A stretch of DNA of 64,000 nt. Origin: JADLDB01 sp040755835. Its GTDB lineage: Bacteria; Myxococcota; Myxococcia; Myxococcales; Myxococcaceae. Both the position numbers and the translations under genes were made by a program. Location: positions 62,001 through 126,000 of the forward strand of contig JBFMAB010000057.1 of assembly GCA_040755835.1 (NCBI GenBank), read 5' to 3'. Every line of letters starts with the position of its first letter. Position 1 is the first letter of the stretch. The notes beneath the pieces were generated by a model. It did not search any database and was not told the origin of the DNA. It saw nothing but the letters and a program-made list of their open reading frames with translations. Positions 50,805 through 63,949 of the stretch are shown piece by piece.

Positions 50805-51504
50805 ATGATGGCCCCGGCCGACGCTCGTTGCGCCCTCCACCCCGAGCGGGAAGCGTTGGAGACCTGCGCGCGTTGTGGGAACTTCGTGTGCGCCGTGTGC
50901 CTGTCGAGCGACGGCGGTCAGCTGGTGTGCACAACGTGCGCGCAGCGCAGCGCGAAGCAGGGCGCCTCGCGGCGCGCAGTGGGCGCGGCGGGGCTGTCGG
51001 GGCTCGCGCTGGCGCTGGTGGGAGCGGGGCTCGCGGTGCGGCAGCCGGCCGCCGGCTTCACGCTGCCCTTGTGGCGCTCGGCCTCGGCGCGGGCGTCATC
51101 GAACTCGCGGCGATTCGTAGCGGCGCGGCGCCTGCGGAATGGCTGCGCGCCGCGCAGCCCGGCGTGTGGCTGGCCGTGGCGGCGCTGGCGGGCGCCTTCG
51201 CGTCCGTCTTCGGCATGGCCTGAGTGGCACGCGCACGGCGTGCACCCGGCGCTCCGCATGACACTCGCGGCCCTCTGCCTCATCTACAGCGTCGGAGCGG
51301 CAGTTCTTCGCGCTCTCCTTGTCCGGGCGGGGGCAGGACGCGAAGCGCCTCGACGTGCACCCGGACCTGCGCCGCGCAGGTCAGCGAGCCGGGGCGCTGC
51401 AGGCGCTCGCGGTGGTGCTCGCCGCCGTGCTGGCGGTGGCCTCGACGTGGCTGTGGCCGACCGCGGCGGGGAATGTCTGGCTCGAGATCCTCCGAAGCCG
51501 CTGA
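50805..51504 (+). pseudogene. Frameshifted B-box-like zinc-finger membrane protein gene
   Basis: Frame 1 (from the ATG at 50805): MMAPADARCALHPEREALET then CARCGNFVCAVCLSSDGGQL and VCTTCAQR, a CxH...CxxC...CxxC...CxxC B-box-like zinc finger. A hydrophobic helix (GLSGLALALVGAGLAVRQP) follows. In a second frame (about 51065-51223) it reads LVALGLGAGVIELAAIRSGA and PGVWLAVAALAGAFASVFGM. A third stretch has MTLAALCLIYSVGA. The last frame ends GALQALAVVLAAVLAVASTW then LWPTAAGNVWLEILRSR (stop 51502-51504). At least three frame changes are needed for one protein of about 230 residues with four membrane helices. Gene decay is more likely than repeated sequencing error. Confidence 0.6.
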
Positions 51505-51511
51505 CGGGCGC

Positions 51512-52725
51512 TCACGGCGCCGCGGGCTCGAGGATGAACGGGTAGGTGACCACCACCACCCCGCCGCCCTCGGGCTTCGGGAAGCGCCACCTCTTCAGGT
51601 GGCTGGCGATGCACCCGGGCACCTCGGCCGCGGGGAAGGGCGGCTCGGAGACGTCGGTGACCTCCGTCACCGCGCCCCCGGCGTCGACGGTGAAGCGCAC
51701 GACCACCTTGCCCGCCAGCGTGGGCTGGTGAAGCAGCGACTTCTCGTAGCAGTAGCGGACCTGCCCGAGGTGCGCGCGGACGACGCGTTGGATGACCTCC
51801 TTCGACAGGCGGCCGGCAAGCGTTGGCGCCGGTGCCTCGACCTCGCCGTCACGATGTCCCGCGCCCGCCGTTCCCTCGTCGGCGCCCGGCCGCTGCCACG
51901 CCTCGAGCTCGCGGCGGAGCGCCTCGCTGTGCACCAGCGGCGAGGCCAGCAGGCCTTCCTTCTTCCAGGTGGTGTCGTCGCCGGGGCCAATCTCGAAGCC
52001 CTTCATGTACTGGCGCACGCACGCGTCCGCCGAGGGACGCCAGTCCACCTGCGCGGGCGCGGTGTCTGTCGCGTCCGCGCCGACGAACGGGCGAAGCGCG
52101 GCCTCCAGCGCCAGGCACGACGAGGGGCTCGCGTGCGTGGTCTCAACCTGCTCGACGGCGCCGGCGAGGGTCCACGCCGCGAGGTCGTCCTCGGCGAAGC
52201 CGGAGCGGCCGACGGGCAAGGGGGCGCGCCACAGCGCGATGGCGCTCGCGACAGCGAGGCCCGCCACGCCGAGGAAGACGACCGCGACGACGGCCCGCCC
52301 CGCGCCCGCGCGGTCCGCCGGGCCCTGCGGCTCGCCCAGCACGCGCGTCGGCGTCTCCTTCCGCCGCGCGCCGGCGAGCGCGGCCACGGCGCCCAGCAGC
52401 AGCGGCGCCAGCGCGGCCACGAAGCCCACCAGCGCCGCGCTCGCCGCCTCGCGGTAGCCGGCGTGGAGGATGCGCTCCGCGTCCACCGGCGACACCGCCG
52501 CCAGCACCTCACGTACCTGCGCGCGGCCCAGCAGCGTCCCCAGCACGCCCGCGGTCGCCGTGAGCGCAGTGAGCCCCAGCGTCACCACGCCCAGCGCCAA
52601 CGTGGTCCGCGACTTCGCCGCCAGCGCCATCAGCGCGACGGCGCCCACCAGCGTGGCGAGGCCACCCAGCCCCGCGGCGCCGAACGCCGCCCAGCCGCCT
52701 TCCCGCAGCGTCTGGAGCACGTTCA

Positions 52726-52726
<1 letters not shown>
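51512..52726 (-). CDS. AgmX/PglI C-terminal domain protein with TolQ-like membrane segments
   Basis: A 404-residue protein. The ATG shares one base with the glgP stop (TGATG). Three membrane helices near residues 10-36, 42-68 and 87-115 (for example FGAAGLGGLATLVGAVALMA) resemble an ExbB/TolQ-like block, and a fourth helix lies near VVAVVFLGVAGLAVASAI. The C-terminal 100 residues form the AgmX/PglI C-terminal domain: LSKEVIQRVVRAHLGQVRYC, YEKSL, KVVVRFTVDAGGAVTEVTDV, then PGCIASHLKRWRFPKPEGGG. This TonB-like beta domain is common in myxobacterial envelope and motility proteins. Coupling with glycogen phosphorylase is unusual. Confidence 0.85.
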
Positions 52727-55230
<2,504 letters not shown>

Positions 55231-55651
55231 GGCGGATCCCCCTGGTGGTGCGCGGACTGTGGCACCGCGAGGACAAAACGCCCACAAAAGCAGTAGCGCC
55301 GGGAAGGAGCGCGCGTCGCACGGGAATCGGGCGCCGCTCGCGGGTTGGCGTCGTCCCCCCTCTACCGGGAAGGCCGGCGCCTTCGCGGGGCCCAGCGAAG
55401 CGCCGGCCGTCGCGCCGCGCTGCCTGCGGTGCGCGTCACACGCGGGCTGCCGGCGACTGCCTCCGAAGAGTTGGCCGAGTTCCGCAACCTGTACTTCGAC
55501 ACGGTCGACGACATCATCGAGGAGAAGGCACACGTCGGTCGACCGAAGGACAAGGCCGTGGAGCTCGAGTTGCGCGCGATTCGCGAACGCCTGCGAGCGC
55601 GCCGCTGAAGGCGGCCGGCCGCGCCAACCCGAGGCGGCTATTCTTCCCGTC
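55231..55651. other. 421-base stretch with a short protein fragment
   Basis: Upstream regions of glgP (minus) and of the Old Yellow Enzyme (plus) lie here; no promoter is clear. The short reading frame at 55345-55608 is listed separately. Between 55261 and 55344 I see nothing coding. Confidence 0.4.
55345..55608 (+). pseudogene. Fragment resembling the C-terminus of a nucleotidyltransferase-type protein
   Basis: An 87-codon open frame starting only with TTG. Residues 42-87 read EELAEFRNLYFDTVDDIIEE then KAHVGRPKDKAVELELRAIR and ERLRARR. The K-x3-GRPKD-x5-L-x2-I pattern is what ends many minimal nucleotidyltransferase-like (AbiEii-like and antitoxin-type) proteins. The first 40 residues are Arg-rich, of low quality. 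I read this as the remaining C-terminus of a lost gene; a tiny active protein is the alternative. Confidence 0.4.
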
Positions 55652-56860
55652 GTGTCCGCCGCCGCGCCGCCCGACGTCTTCTCGCCCGCGAAGCTGGGCC
55701 CACTGACGCTCCGAAACCGAGTCCTCAAGGCCGCCACCTTCGAAGGCGTGACGCCGGACGCGCTCGTCACCGACGCGCTCATCGACTTCCACCGGCGGCA
55801 CGCGGCGGGCGGCGTCGGCATGACGACCGTCGCGTACTGCGCCGTCGCGCCCGAAGGCCGGACCGAGCGCCGCCAGCTGTGGATGCGCAAGGACGCGCTG
55901 CCGGGCCTCAAGGCGCTCACCGACGCGGTGCACGCCGAGGGCGCCGCCATCTCCGCGCAGCTCGGGCACGCGGGCCCGGTGGCCGATGCGCTGTCCAACG
56001 GCCTGCCCGCGCTGGCGCCGAGCCGCCGCCTGTCGCCGCTCACCTTTCGCTTCATCCAGCCGTGTACGCCCGAGGACATCGCGCGCGTGACGCAGGCGTA
56101 CGCCGACGCCGCTGCGCTGGCGGTGGAGGCCGGCTTCGACGCGCTCGAGCTGCACTTCGGCCACACGTACCTTTTGTGCGCCTTCCTCTCGCCGAAGATG
56201 AACAAGCGGAGGGACGCGTACGGCGGCAGCCTGGAGAACCGCGCCCGCTTCGCGCGGGACGTGGCACGCGCGGTGAGGGACCGCGTCGGCCACCGGGTGG
56301 CGGTGCTGGCGAAGGTGGAGCTGGACGAAGGCGTGAAGGGCGGCGTCACCGTCGAGGAGGCCGTCACCTTCGCGCAGTGGCTCGAGACCGACGGCACGCT
56401 GGACGCGCTCGAGTTGACCGCGGGCAGCTCGTTCCTGAATCCGATGTTCCTCTTCCGCGGCGAGGTGCCGCTCGCGGAGTTCGCCGCGCAGTTCTCCCAG
56501 CCGCTCAAGCTGGGGCTCAGGCTGTTCGGCCGCCAGTTCCTGAAGGCGTACCCGTACGAGGAGGCGTACCTGCTGCCGCTCGCCAGGCAGGTGCGCGCGA
56601 AGGTGAAGCTGCCGCTGGTGCTGCTCGGGGGCATCTCCTCGAAGGCGACGATGGACCGCGCGATGGCCGAGGGCTTCGACTTCGTCGCGATGGGCCGGGC
56701 GCTGTTGCGCGAGCCGGACCTCCTCACGCGCCTGCAGCAGGACGCGGCGACGCCGTCGCAATGCACGCACTGCAACAAGTGCATGCCCACCATCTACACC
56801 GGCACCCGCTGCGCGCTGGTGCAACCGGACCCGCCGGCGCCGCCGCGCCCGGTGCCATGA
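55652..56860 (+). CDS. NADH:flavin oxidoreductase/Old Yellow Enzyme family protein
   Basis: A 402-residue protein from a GTG. Old Yellow Enzymes are FMN-dependent reductases of activated C=C bonds. KLGPLTLRNRVLKAATFEG opens the barrel; AQLGHAGP holds FMN-facing residues; FDALELHFGHTYLLCAFLSP then NKRRDAYGGSLENRARFARD are the family hallmarks. HFGHTYLL has His where many family members have HxAHGYLL. ELTAGSSF and LLGGISS bind the cofactor phosphate. A C-terminal Cys set (CTHCNKC) resembles the iron-sulfur anchor of the larger 2,4-dienoyl-CoA reductase group, although its usual fourth Cys motif differs. The stop overlaps an ATG (ATGA) of a broken membrane gene. Confidence 0.88.
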   Translation: MSAAAPPDVFSPAKLGPLTLRNRVLKAATFEGVTPDALVTDALIDFHRRHAAGGVGMTTVAYCAVAPEGRTERRQLWMRKDALPGLKALTDAVHAEGAAISAQLGHAGPVADALSNGLPALAPSRRLSPLTFRFIQPCTPEDIARVTQAYADAAALAVEAGFDALELHFGHTYLLCAFLSPKMNKRRDAYGGSLENRARFARDVARAVRDRVGHRVAVLAKVELDEGVKGGVTVEEAVTFAQWLETDGTLDALELTAGSSFLNPMFLFRGEVPLAEFAAQFSQPLKLGLRLFGRQFLKAYPYEEAYLLPLARQVRAKVKLPLVLLGGISSKATMDRAMAEGFDFVAMGRALLREPDLLTRLQQDAATPSQCTHCNKCMPTIYTGTRCALVQPDPPAPPRPVP

Positions 56861-57131
56861 ACGAACGCGTGGTGCCGATGCCGCCGCGCTTCCGCCTCGC
56901 GCTCGCGGGGAAGGGCGCGTTGCTCCTCTCGTTGGGCGCCGCCTTCACCTGACTGGGCGTGGAGGCCTTCACGCGCTGCCATTGGCACCTCGCCGCGCGG
57001 CTGTCCGCGGTGGTGCTGTGCGCGGTGGCCGGCGGCTTCCTCGGGTGGGCGGCGGGCCTCGCCGCGCTCGACGTGTTGAAGGGGGAGGCGCTCGAGGCGC
57101 ACGGCGCCGCCGCGCGAGGAGTGGTGACGTG
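56857..57131 (+). pseudogene. Small membrane protein gene interrupted by one in-frame TGA
   Basis: The ATG overlaps the Old Yellow Enzyme stop by 4 bases, so it was probably translated with it. It reads MNERVVPMPPRFRLALAGKG, then ALLLSLGAAFT and TGA (56950-56952). The same frame goes on LGVEAFTRCHWHLAARLSAV then VLCAVAGGFLGWAAGLAALD and VLKGEALEAHGAAARGVV, two further hydrophobic stretches. A TGG-to-TGA change would explain it. The end is uncertain because the frame continues into the antisense of the kinase gene. Confidence 0.55.
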
Positions 57132-58061
57132 TCAGCCGACGAGCCCGACGGCGCCCGCGAGCCAGTCGCGCACCTCGTCGGGCGACGGCATGGCGTTGCG
57201 GTCGAGCGCCCAGGCGAACAGCGGCCCCGCGAACTCGCCCGCGCTCTTGAAGCGGTTGCGCGGGTCCACGGCGAGCGACTTCTGGATGATGCCCGCCAGC
57301 GGGCGGTCGACGTAGTCGGGAATCGACAGCTTCCCCGCGCGGATGCGGTTGATGACCTCCGCCTCGGGGAGGCCTTCGTCCTGGAACGGGTGGTAGCCCA
57401 CCACCATCTCGTGGAGCATCACGCCGACGCTCCAGAGGTCGGACTGCGGGCTGCCGCGCTCGCCGCGCGTCTGCTCGGGCGCGAGGTACGACAGCTTGCC
57501 CGCCGCGATGCCTTCGCCCGGGCCAATGCCGGCGTGGGTGCTGCTGGCGACGCCGAAGTCGCCCAGCTTCACCGCGCCCGAACCCGAGAAGAAGACGTTC
57601 GCCGGGTTGACGTCGGAGTGGATGAGGTTGAGCGGCGTGCCCGACTTGGTCGTCGCGGTGTGCACGTACGCGAGCGCGCGCAGCACCTCGACGATGACGT
57701 GCACGCCCATGTTCAGCGGGAGGCCGGACATCTGCCGGCGGTGGGCCTCCATCACCTGCCGGAGGTCGCCGCCGATGAGGAACTCGAGCGCGATGAAGTG
57801 GCGGCCGAAGGCGCGGCCGTGCTCGAGCATGCGCACCAGGTTCGGGTGCGCGAGCAGACCCATCAGGTCCACCTCGTCGGCGATCTTCTCTTCGGGCACG
57901 TCCGGGCGCATCAGCTTGAGCGCCACCTGCACCTGGTCGCCGTGCTGGTCGACGCTCTCGGCGAGAAAGACCTCCGCCATGCCGCCGACGCCGATGCGCG
58001 CGCGCACAAGGTATTTTCCGAAGAGCCGGCTCGGCACCTCAATGGCGTTGACGGGCTGCAT
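57132..58061 (-). CDS. Serine/threonine protein kinase, non-RD type
   Basis: A 309-residue, single-domain cytoplasmic kinase; start MQPVNAIEVP at 58061. The Gly loop IGVGGMAE is at 23-30, the ATP Lys is Lys49 (VALKLMR), and the alphaC Glu is Glu63. The catalytic loop is HSD (148-150) with Asn155 (HSDVNPAN), so the usual Arg before Asp is Ser, and activation-loop phosphorylation may not be needed. DFG is intact at 168-170 and APEQ marks the end of the activation segment. No sensor or membrane part is attached. It is divergent from the larger kinase gene, with 109 bases between them. Confidence 0.9.
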   Translation of the reverse strand: MQPVNAIEVPSRLFGKYLVRARIGVGGMAEVFLAESVDQHGDQVQVALKLMRPDVPEEKIADEVDLMGLLAHPNLVRMLEHGRAFGRHFIALEFLIGGDLRQVMEAHRRQMSGLPLNMGVHVIVEVLRALAYVHTATTKSGTPLNLIHSDVNPANVFFSGSGAVKLGDFGVASSTHAGIGPGEGIAAGKLSYLAPEQTRGERGSPQSDLWSVGVMLHEMVVGYHPFQDEGLPEAEVINRIRAGKLSIPDYVDRPLAGIIQKSLAVDPRNRFKSAGEFAGPLFAWALDRNAMPSPDEVRDWLAGAVGLVG

Positions 58062-58170
58062 CAGAGACGGACGAGTGTACCCTCCGCGGTGCGCCGGCGC
58101 TCTGGGGATTCGCCAAACCCCCACGGTCCGTGTGGTCCACGCGCCCGGGGAGGCTAGAGTCTCACCCGAC

Positions 58171-60207
<2,037 letters not shown>

Positions 60208-60265
60208 GCGCGGCGAAATAATGGTTGCGTGGGGCAAGGCGACTGTGTTGCGAAGCGCTCGTCCC

Positions 60266-61297
60266 ATGACGGCGTCGACTGCTTCCCTCCTCGCGCTGCT
60301 CCTCGTCGGCGCGCCGGGCTTGCGCGCACCGAAGGCCGAGGCCGCGAAGGTTGAGGGCACGAAGCTGGAGCAGGGCCAGAAGCTCTTCGCGTCCGGTGAC
60401 TTCGAGGGCGCGCTGAAGGCGCTCGACGCCGCCGCGCAGGACAGTCACGACGACGCGGAGCTCGAGCGCATCCACCTGCTGCGCGCCCAGTGCTTCGCCG
60501 CACGCCAGGATTTCGTCCGCGCCGAGGAGGCCTTCACCCACGCGCTCGAGGCCAACCCCGAGGCGACGCTGGACCCCGCGCGCGTCGACCCGACGGTGGT
60601 GAAGCTGCTCGACGCCGTGCGCAACCGGCTCACCGGCACGCTCGTCCTCGAGTCGACGCCTCCGTCGGCCACCATTCACGTCGACGGGAAGGCCGTGGGC
60701 AGCGCGCCGCTGACGCAGGTGGTGCCCGTGGGCCGCCACCGGCTCGACGCGCAGTGGAAGGACGGCGCGCCCGTCGCCAGTGAGGTGGTGGTGAAGCCCG
60801 GGCGCGAGACGCGCGTGGCGTGGGCGCAGGGCCCGGTGACGCACCTGCCGCCGCCGCCGTGCCCCGAGGTGCCGTCGGGCCCGGTGGGCCGGCCGCTGCG
60901 CGCCTTCGGCGACGTGCGCGGCGGCGCGGAGGTGCCCTCCAACCCCGGCGCCTTCGTCGCGGGCGGCTTCGAGGTGGGCGGTGGCGCCGAGGTCTCGTGG
61001 TTCCGCCTCGGCCTGTGGGCGAAGCTGTTCCCCAACTTCGGCCTGGTGCCGCGGCTCGCCTTCGCCGTGCCGGTGCACGACCAGGTCCACGTCGTCGTCG
61101 AGCTCGGCGTGCCGGTGCAGCTCCTTGCCACCGGCGTGGGCGTCGGCCTGTGGGGCACCGGCGGCGGCGAGTTCTACCCGCGGCCGTGGCTCGGCCTGTG
61201 GGCCGCCGTCGGCGCGCGGCACTACTTCCAGTGGCCCGGCCGCAATGACCCGACGGCCTTCACCGCCACCGGCGGCGTGCGCCTGCGCATGCCCTGA
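60266..61297 (+). CDS. Exported TPR/PEGA-like protein with barrel-like C-terminus
   Basis: A 343-residue protein; the ATG at 60266 opens MTASTASLLALLLVGAPGLR, a signal peptide, while an ATG at 60221 would add an unlikely tail. Residues 35-115 hold TPR-like helices (QGQKLFASGDFEGALKALDA, RAEEAFTHALEANPE). A PEGA domain follows (LESTPPSATIHVDGKAVGSA). The last 120 residues alternate strands, Gly and aromatics (FEVGGGAEVSWFRLGLWAKL, VGARHYFQWPG) and end in RLRMP, as in small outer-membrane barrels. It follows the PEGA kinase by 58 bases and is probably part of the same envelope system. Confidence 0.75.
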   Translation: MTASTASLLALLLVGAPGLRAPKAEAAKVEGTKLEQGQKLFASGDFEGALKALDAAAQDSHDDAELERIHLLRAQCFAARQDFVRAEEAFTHALEANPEATLDPARVDPTVVKLLDAVRNRLTGTLVLESTPPSATIHVDGKAVGSAPLTQVVPVGRHRLDAQWKDGAPVASEVVVKPGRETRVAWAQGPVTHLPPPPCPEVPSGPVGRPLRAFGDVRGGAEVPSNPGAFVAGGFEVGGGAEVSWFRLGLWAKLFPNFGLVPRLAFAVPVHDQVHVVVELGVPVQLLATGVGVGLWGTGGGEFYPRPWLGLWAAVGARHYFQWPGRNDPTAFTATGGVRLRMP

Positions 61298-61305
61298 CGG
61301 CCGCT

Positions 61306-61842
61306 TCACCCCGACAGCTTCGCCGTGTGCACGACGCCGTAGCGCCCGCCGCGGGACTCGAAGAGCACCACCTCGTCGACGGAGAAGGAGGCGAAGCGCT
61401 CGCGCTCCAGCGCCCGGGCCGCCTCCACCAGCGCCGCGTCGCCCTTCGGGTGCTTCGAGCGCGCCAGGGTGAGGTGCGGCGCCCAGCCGTCGTGCTCGTC
61501 CTTCACCGCGAGCGTCGCCCGGAGGTCCGCCTGCAGCGCGCGCGCGGTGTCGAGGTCGCCGCCCAGCCCCAGCCACAACACCCGCGGGTGGCTCGACGCG
61601 CCAAAGGTGCCGGCGCCGGCGACGTGCAGCGTGTGCGGCCGGTGGCGCGCGGCCACCGCGTCGATGGCCCGCGTCAGCGCCGGCACCGCGTCGGTGGGCG
61701 TCTCGCCGAGGAAGACGAGCGTGACGTGCCGGCCCTCGGCGCGCGTCCACCTCGCGTCGACGCGGGCCTTGAGCGCCTCCACCAGCGCCTCGACGCGCGC
61801 CTTCTGCGCGTCGGGGAGGTCGAAGGCGATGAAGAGCCGCAT
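61306..61842 (-). CDS. thpR: RNA 2',3'-cyclic phosphodiesterase (2H family, ThpR/LigT)
   Basis: A 178-residue protein, the usual size. It opens 2',3'-cyclic phosphates on RNA ends; in vitro these proteins also join 2'-5' linkages. The family start MRLFIAFDLP is present. The two catalytic HxT motifs are His39-Val-Thr41 (HVTLVFLGE) and His123-Leu-Thr125 (HLTLARSK). The convergent neighbour ends 8 bases away. The gene stands alone. Confidence 0.93.
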   Translation of the reverse strand: MRLFIAFDLPDAQKARVEALVEALKARVDARWTRAEGRHVTLVFLGETPTDAVPALTRAIDAVAARHRPHTLHVAGAGTFGASSHPRVLWLGLGGDLDTARALQADLRATLAVKDEHDGWAPHLTLARSKHPKGDAALVEAARALERERFASFSVDEVVLFESRGGRYGVVHTAKLSG

Positions 61843-61913
61843 GGTGGGTGCGCAGCGTACCCGCGGCCCGAAAAAACTTCTCCTGCGGGCCGGGGTGGGG
61901 CGTACTCGCGCGC

Positions 61914-62291
61914 ATGACCCATCGAGCTCTCTGTCTCGTGGCGCTGCTGGCCACTCCCGCGGTGGCGCAGGTGAAGATTGACGTGTCGGTGCAGCTGCCG
62001 ACCATCACCTTCCAGGCGCCGCCGCCGATGGTGGTGGTGCAGCCCGGCGTGCAGGTGGTGGAGGACTACGACGACGAAGTCTTCTTCGTCGACGGCTGGT
62101 ACTGGGTGCGACGCAACGACCGCTGGTACCGCACGAAGGACCACCGCGGCGGCTGGGTCTTCGTCGAGACGCGCGCCGTCCCCGTCACCATCGTCAAGCT
62201 GCCGCCCGGCAAGTACAAGCACTGGAAGAAGCACCACGACGACGACGGCGACCACGGCCACGGCAAGTCGAAGGGCAAGAAGAAGCACTGA
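61914..62291 (+). CDS. Small exported protein with His/Lys/Asp-rich tail
   Basis: A 125-residue protein; ATG at 61914 opens MTHRALCLVALLATPAVAQ, a signal peptide with AVA cut site. The middle has DDEVFFVDGWYWVRRNDRWY then RTKDHRGGWVF, a Tyr/Trp-rich surface motif found in small secreted proteins of unknown function. The C-terminal 25 residues are rich in His, Asp and Lys (HHDDDGDHGHGKSKGKKK), a likely metal- or polyanion-binding tail. It is divergent from thpR. Confidence 0.75.
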   Translation: MTHRALCLVALLATPAVAQVKIDVSVQLPTITFQAPPPMVVVQPGVQVVEDYDDEVFFVDGWYWVRRNDRWYRTKDHRGGWVFVETRAVPVTIVKLPPGKYKHWKKHHDDDGDHGHGKSKGKKKH

Positions 62292-62442
62292 CGCGCCGCC
62301 CCCAGCGGACTCTTTCACCCGTACGGCTCGCCGCCCGTCCGTTCGGCGAGACGTGTCGCGCCGTATGTGAGCGCACGGGCTTGCGTCCTGACCTCCCTCG
62401 CCGCTCAACTGGGCGCGTCGTCAGATGCGCTTGGGGGGCTGC
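62292..62442. other. Spacer before the GYF/PilZ-like gene
   Basis: 151 bases, no gene. GGGGGG at 62431-62436 is the likely ribosome-binding site of the ATG at 62443. Confidence 0.4.
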
Positions 62443-63303
62443 ATGGATTCGGACACCTGGTACCTGAAAGACGCGCGCGGCGGCATCGTGGGCCCGGTGT
62501 CCCGCGAGGTGGCCTCCGAGCTGGTCCGGTCGCGGCCGGGCCTCTTCGTCCACGGCTCCCACGACGGCGTCAGCTGGCGGCCGCTGAAGAGCGCCCCGTC
62601 GCTGTCCGGCGGCGAGGACGCGGCGGCGCGGCGGCAGCGCGAGACGGTCGCGGCGCAGCAGGTGGAGCTGCAGCTGGACCGCTTTCGCGAACTCGCCCCG
62701 CACCACCTCTTCGGCGTGCCCGAGCGCGCGTCGCTCAAGGACTACCGGCAGGGCTTCCTCAACGTCGCCAAGCGCTTTCACCCGGGCCGCCTGCCGCGCG
62801 ACGTCACGCCCGCGCTGCTGAAGGCGCACATGGCGATGTACCAGTTCCTCACCGAGGTGATGGAGCAGCTGGAGCGCCGCCTGGGCGACCAGTCCACCGG
62901 CGCCGAGCGCATCCCCACGCCGAAGGCGGGCGTGCCGGTGCTGTGGACGCTGGAGGCGCTGGGGGCGAAGCGGCTGCCGCACGCGGTGGAGGCGGCGCTG
63001 GCCGTCACCTCGCGCACCGCCTTCGTCTTCTCCGTCCACCGGCTGATGAATCTCGGCAACCAGGGCGTCTTCTTCCCGGTGCTGCCGCCGCTGCCGCTCG
63101 GCACGCGCATGGAGCTGACGTTCCGCTTCGAGGACGCGGGCCGCGAGGTGCGCGCGCGCGGCAAGGTGGCCATCGAGAGCACCACTATCACCCCGGCGCA
63201 GCAGCTGCGCGGCTTCGGCGTGCGCCTCGACGACCTCGCGCCCGAGGACAAGGGCTTCATGCTGCGCGAGGTGCGGCGGCTCGCGGCGGCGCCGGCGCGC
63301 TGA
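62443..63303 (+). CDS. GYF-like, J-domain-like and MxPilZ-like protein
   Basis: A 286-residue protein. The ATG at 62443 is favoured over 62425 by GGGGGG 6 bases upstream. The N-terminus (DSDTWYLKDARGGIVGPVSR then FVHGSHDGVSWRPL) matches GYF_2-like domains. Residues about 80-145 look like a DnaJ J-domain (HHLFGVPERASLKDYRQGFL then NVAKRFHPGR), but the HPD tripeptide is HPG, so Hsp70 stimulation is unlikely. The C-terminal 90 residues (NLGNQGVFFPVLPPLPLGTR then LTFRFEDAGREVRARGKVAI) match the myxobacterial PilZ-type domain (TIGR02266-like), without RxxxR. I read it as a protein-contact adaptor rather than a c-di-GMP receptor. Confidence 0.75.
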   Translation: MDSDTWYLKDARGGIVGPVSREVASELVRSRPGLFVHGSHDGVSWRPLKSAPSLSGGEDAAARRQRETVAAQQVELQLDRFRELAPHHLFGVPERASLKDYRQGFLNVAKRFHPGRLPRDVTPALLKAHMAMYQFLTEVMEQLERRLGDQSTGAERIPTPKAGVPVLWTLEALGAKRLPHAVEAALAVTSRTAFVFSVHRLMNLGNQGVFFPVLPPLPLGTRMELTFRFEDAGREVRARGKVAIESTTITPAQQLRGFGVRLDDLAPEDKGFMLREVRRLAAAPAR

Positions 63304-63831
63304 CTACTCCAGCACCTTGAGCTCGACGCGGCGGTTGCGCGCCCGGCCTTCAGGCGTCTCGTTGGTGGCGACCGGCTCGGATTTGCCGAGGCCCCTCACC
63401 GACAGGCGGTTCGCGTCCACGCCGCGCTCGATGAGCGCCTGCCGCACCTTCTCGGCGCGCTTCAGCGACAGGGCGAGGTTGAAGTCGTCCTCGCCGGTGT
63501 CGTCGGTGTGGCCCTGCACCTCGACGCGCTTCACCTGCGCGCTCTCGTTCATGAGGCGGGCGAGCGCGTCGAGCAGCTTCGCGTTGCGCGGCAACAGCTC
63601 GGCGGAGTTGAGCTCGAAGACGATCTTCCCCCGGATGACGATGCGGCCGCTCTCCAGCGCGATGCGCGGCAGCTCGGGGCAGCCGTCGCCGCCCGTCTCG
63701 CCCGCCTCGTCGGGGCACTCGTCCTTCACGTCGACGACGCCGTCCTTGTCCGTGTCGTGCGTCGCCGGGGCACGCGGCACCGCGGCGCACGACAGCGCGC
63801 ACAGCACTCCGCCCATCACGAAGAGGCGCAT
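63304..63831 (-). CDS. OmpA-family lipoprotein with calcium-type loop
   Basis: A 175-residue protein from the ATG at 63831 (MRLFVMGGVLCALSC, lipobox ALSC). Residues 25-50 hold a TSP3-type calcium loop (DTDKDGVVDVKDECPDEAGE). The last 115 residues form an OmpA C-terminal peptidoglycan-binding domain: KIVFELNSAELLPRNAKLLD, VEVQGHTDDTGEDDFNLALS then RAEKVRQALIERGVDANRL, ending RNRRVELKVLE. The Asp and Arg that bind diaminopimelate (TDDTG, NRRVEL) are in place. It anchors the outer membrane to the wall. It is convergent with the GYF/PilZ-like gene, whose stop is adjacent. Confidence 0.93.
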   Translation of the reverse strand: MRLFVMGGVLCALSCAAVPRAPATHDTDKDGVVDVKDECPDEAGETGGDGCPELPRIALESGRIVIRGKIVFELNSAELLPRNAKLLDALARLMNESAQVKRVEVQGHTDDTGEDDFNLALSLKRAEKVRQALIERGVDANRLSVRGLGKSEPVATNETPEGRARNRRVELKVLE

Positions 63832-63949
63832 GGCTCGACCGTAGTCGGGGGCAGGCCAGGCCGCAGCACGGGAGCCGCACGAACGCGGCGTCGAACACCT
63901 CGGGTGACAAAGACAACCCGTCCGGTCACGGGCAGACTCGCGGCCCACC

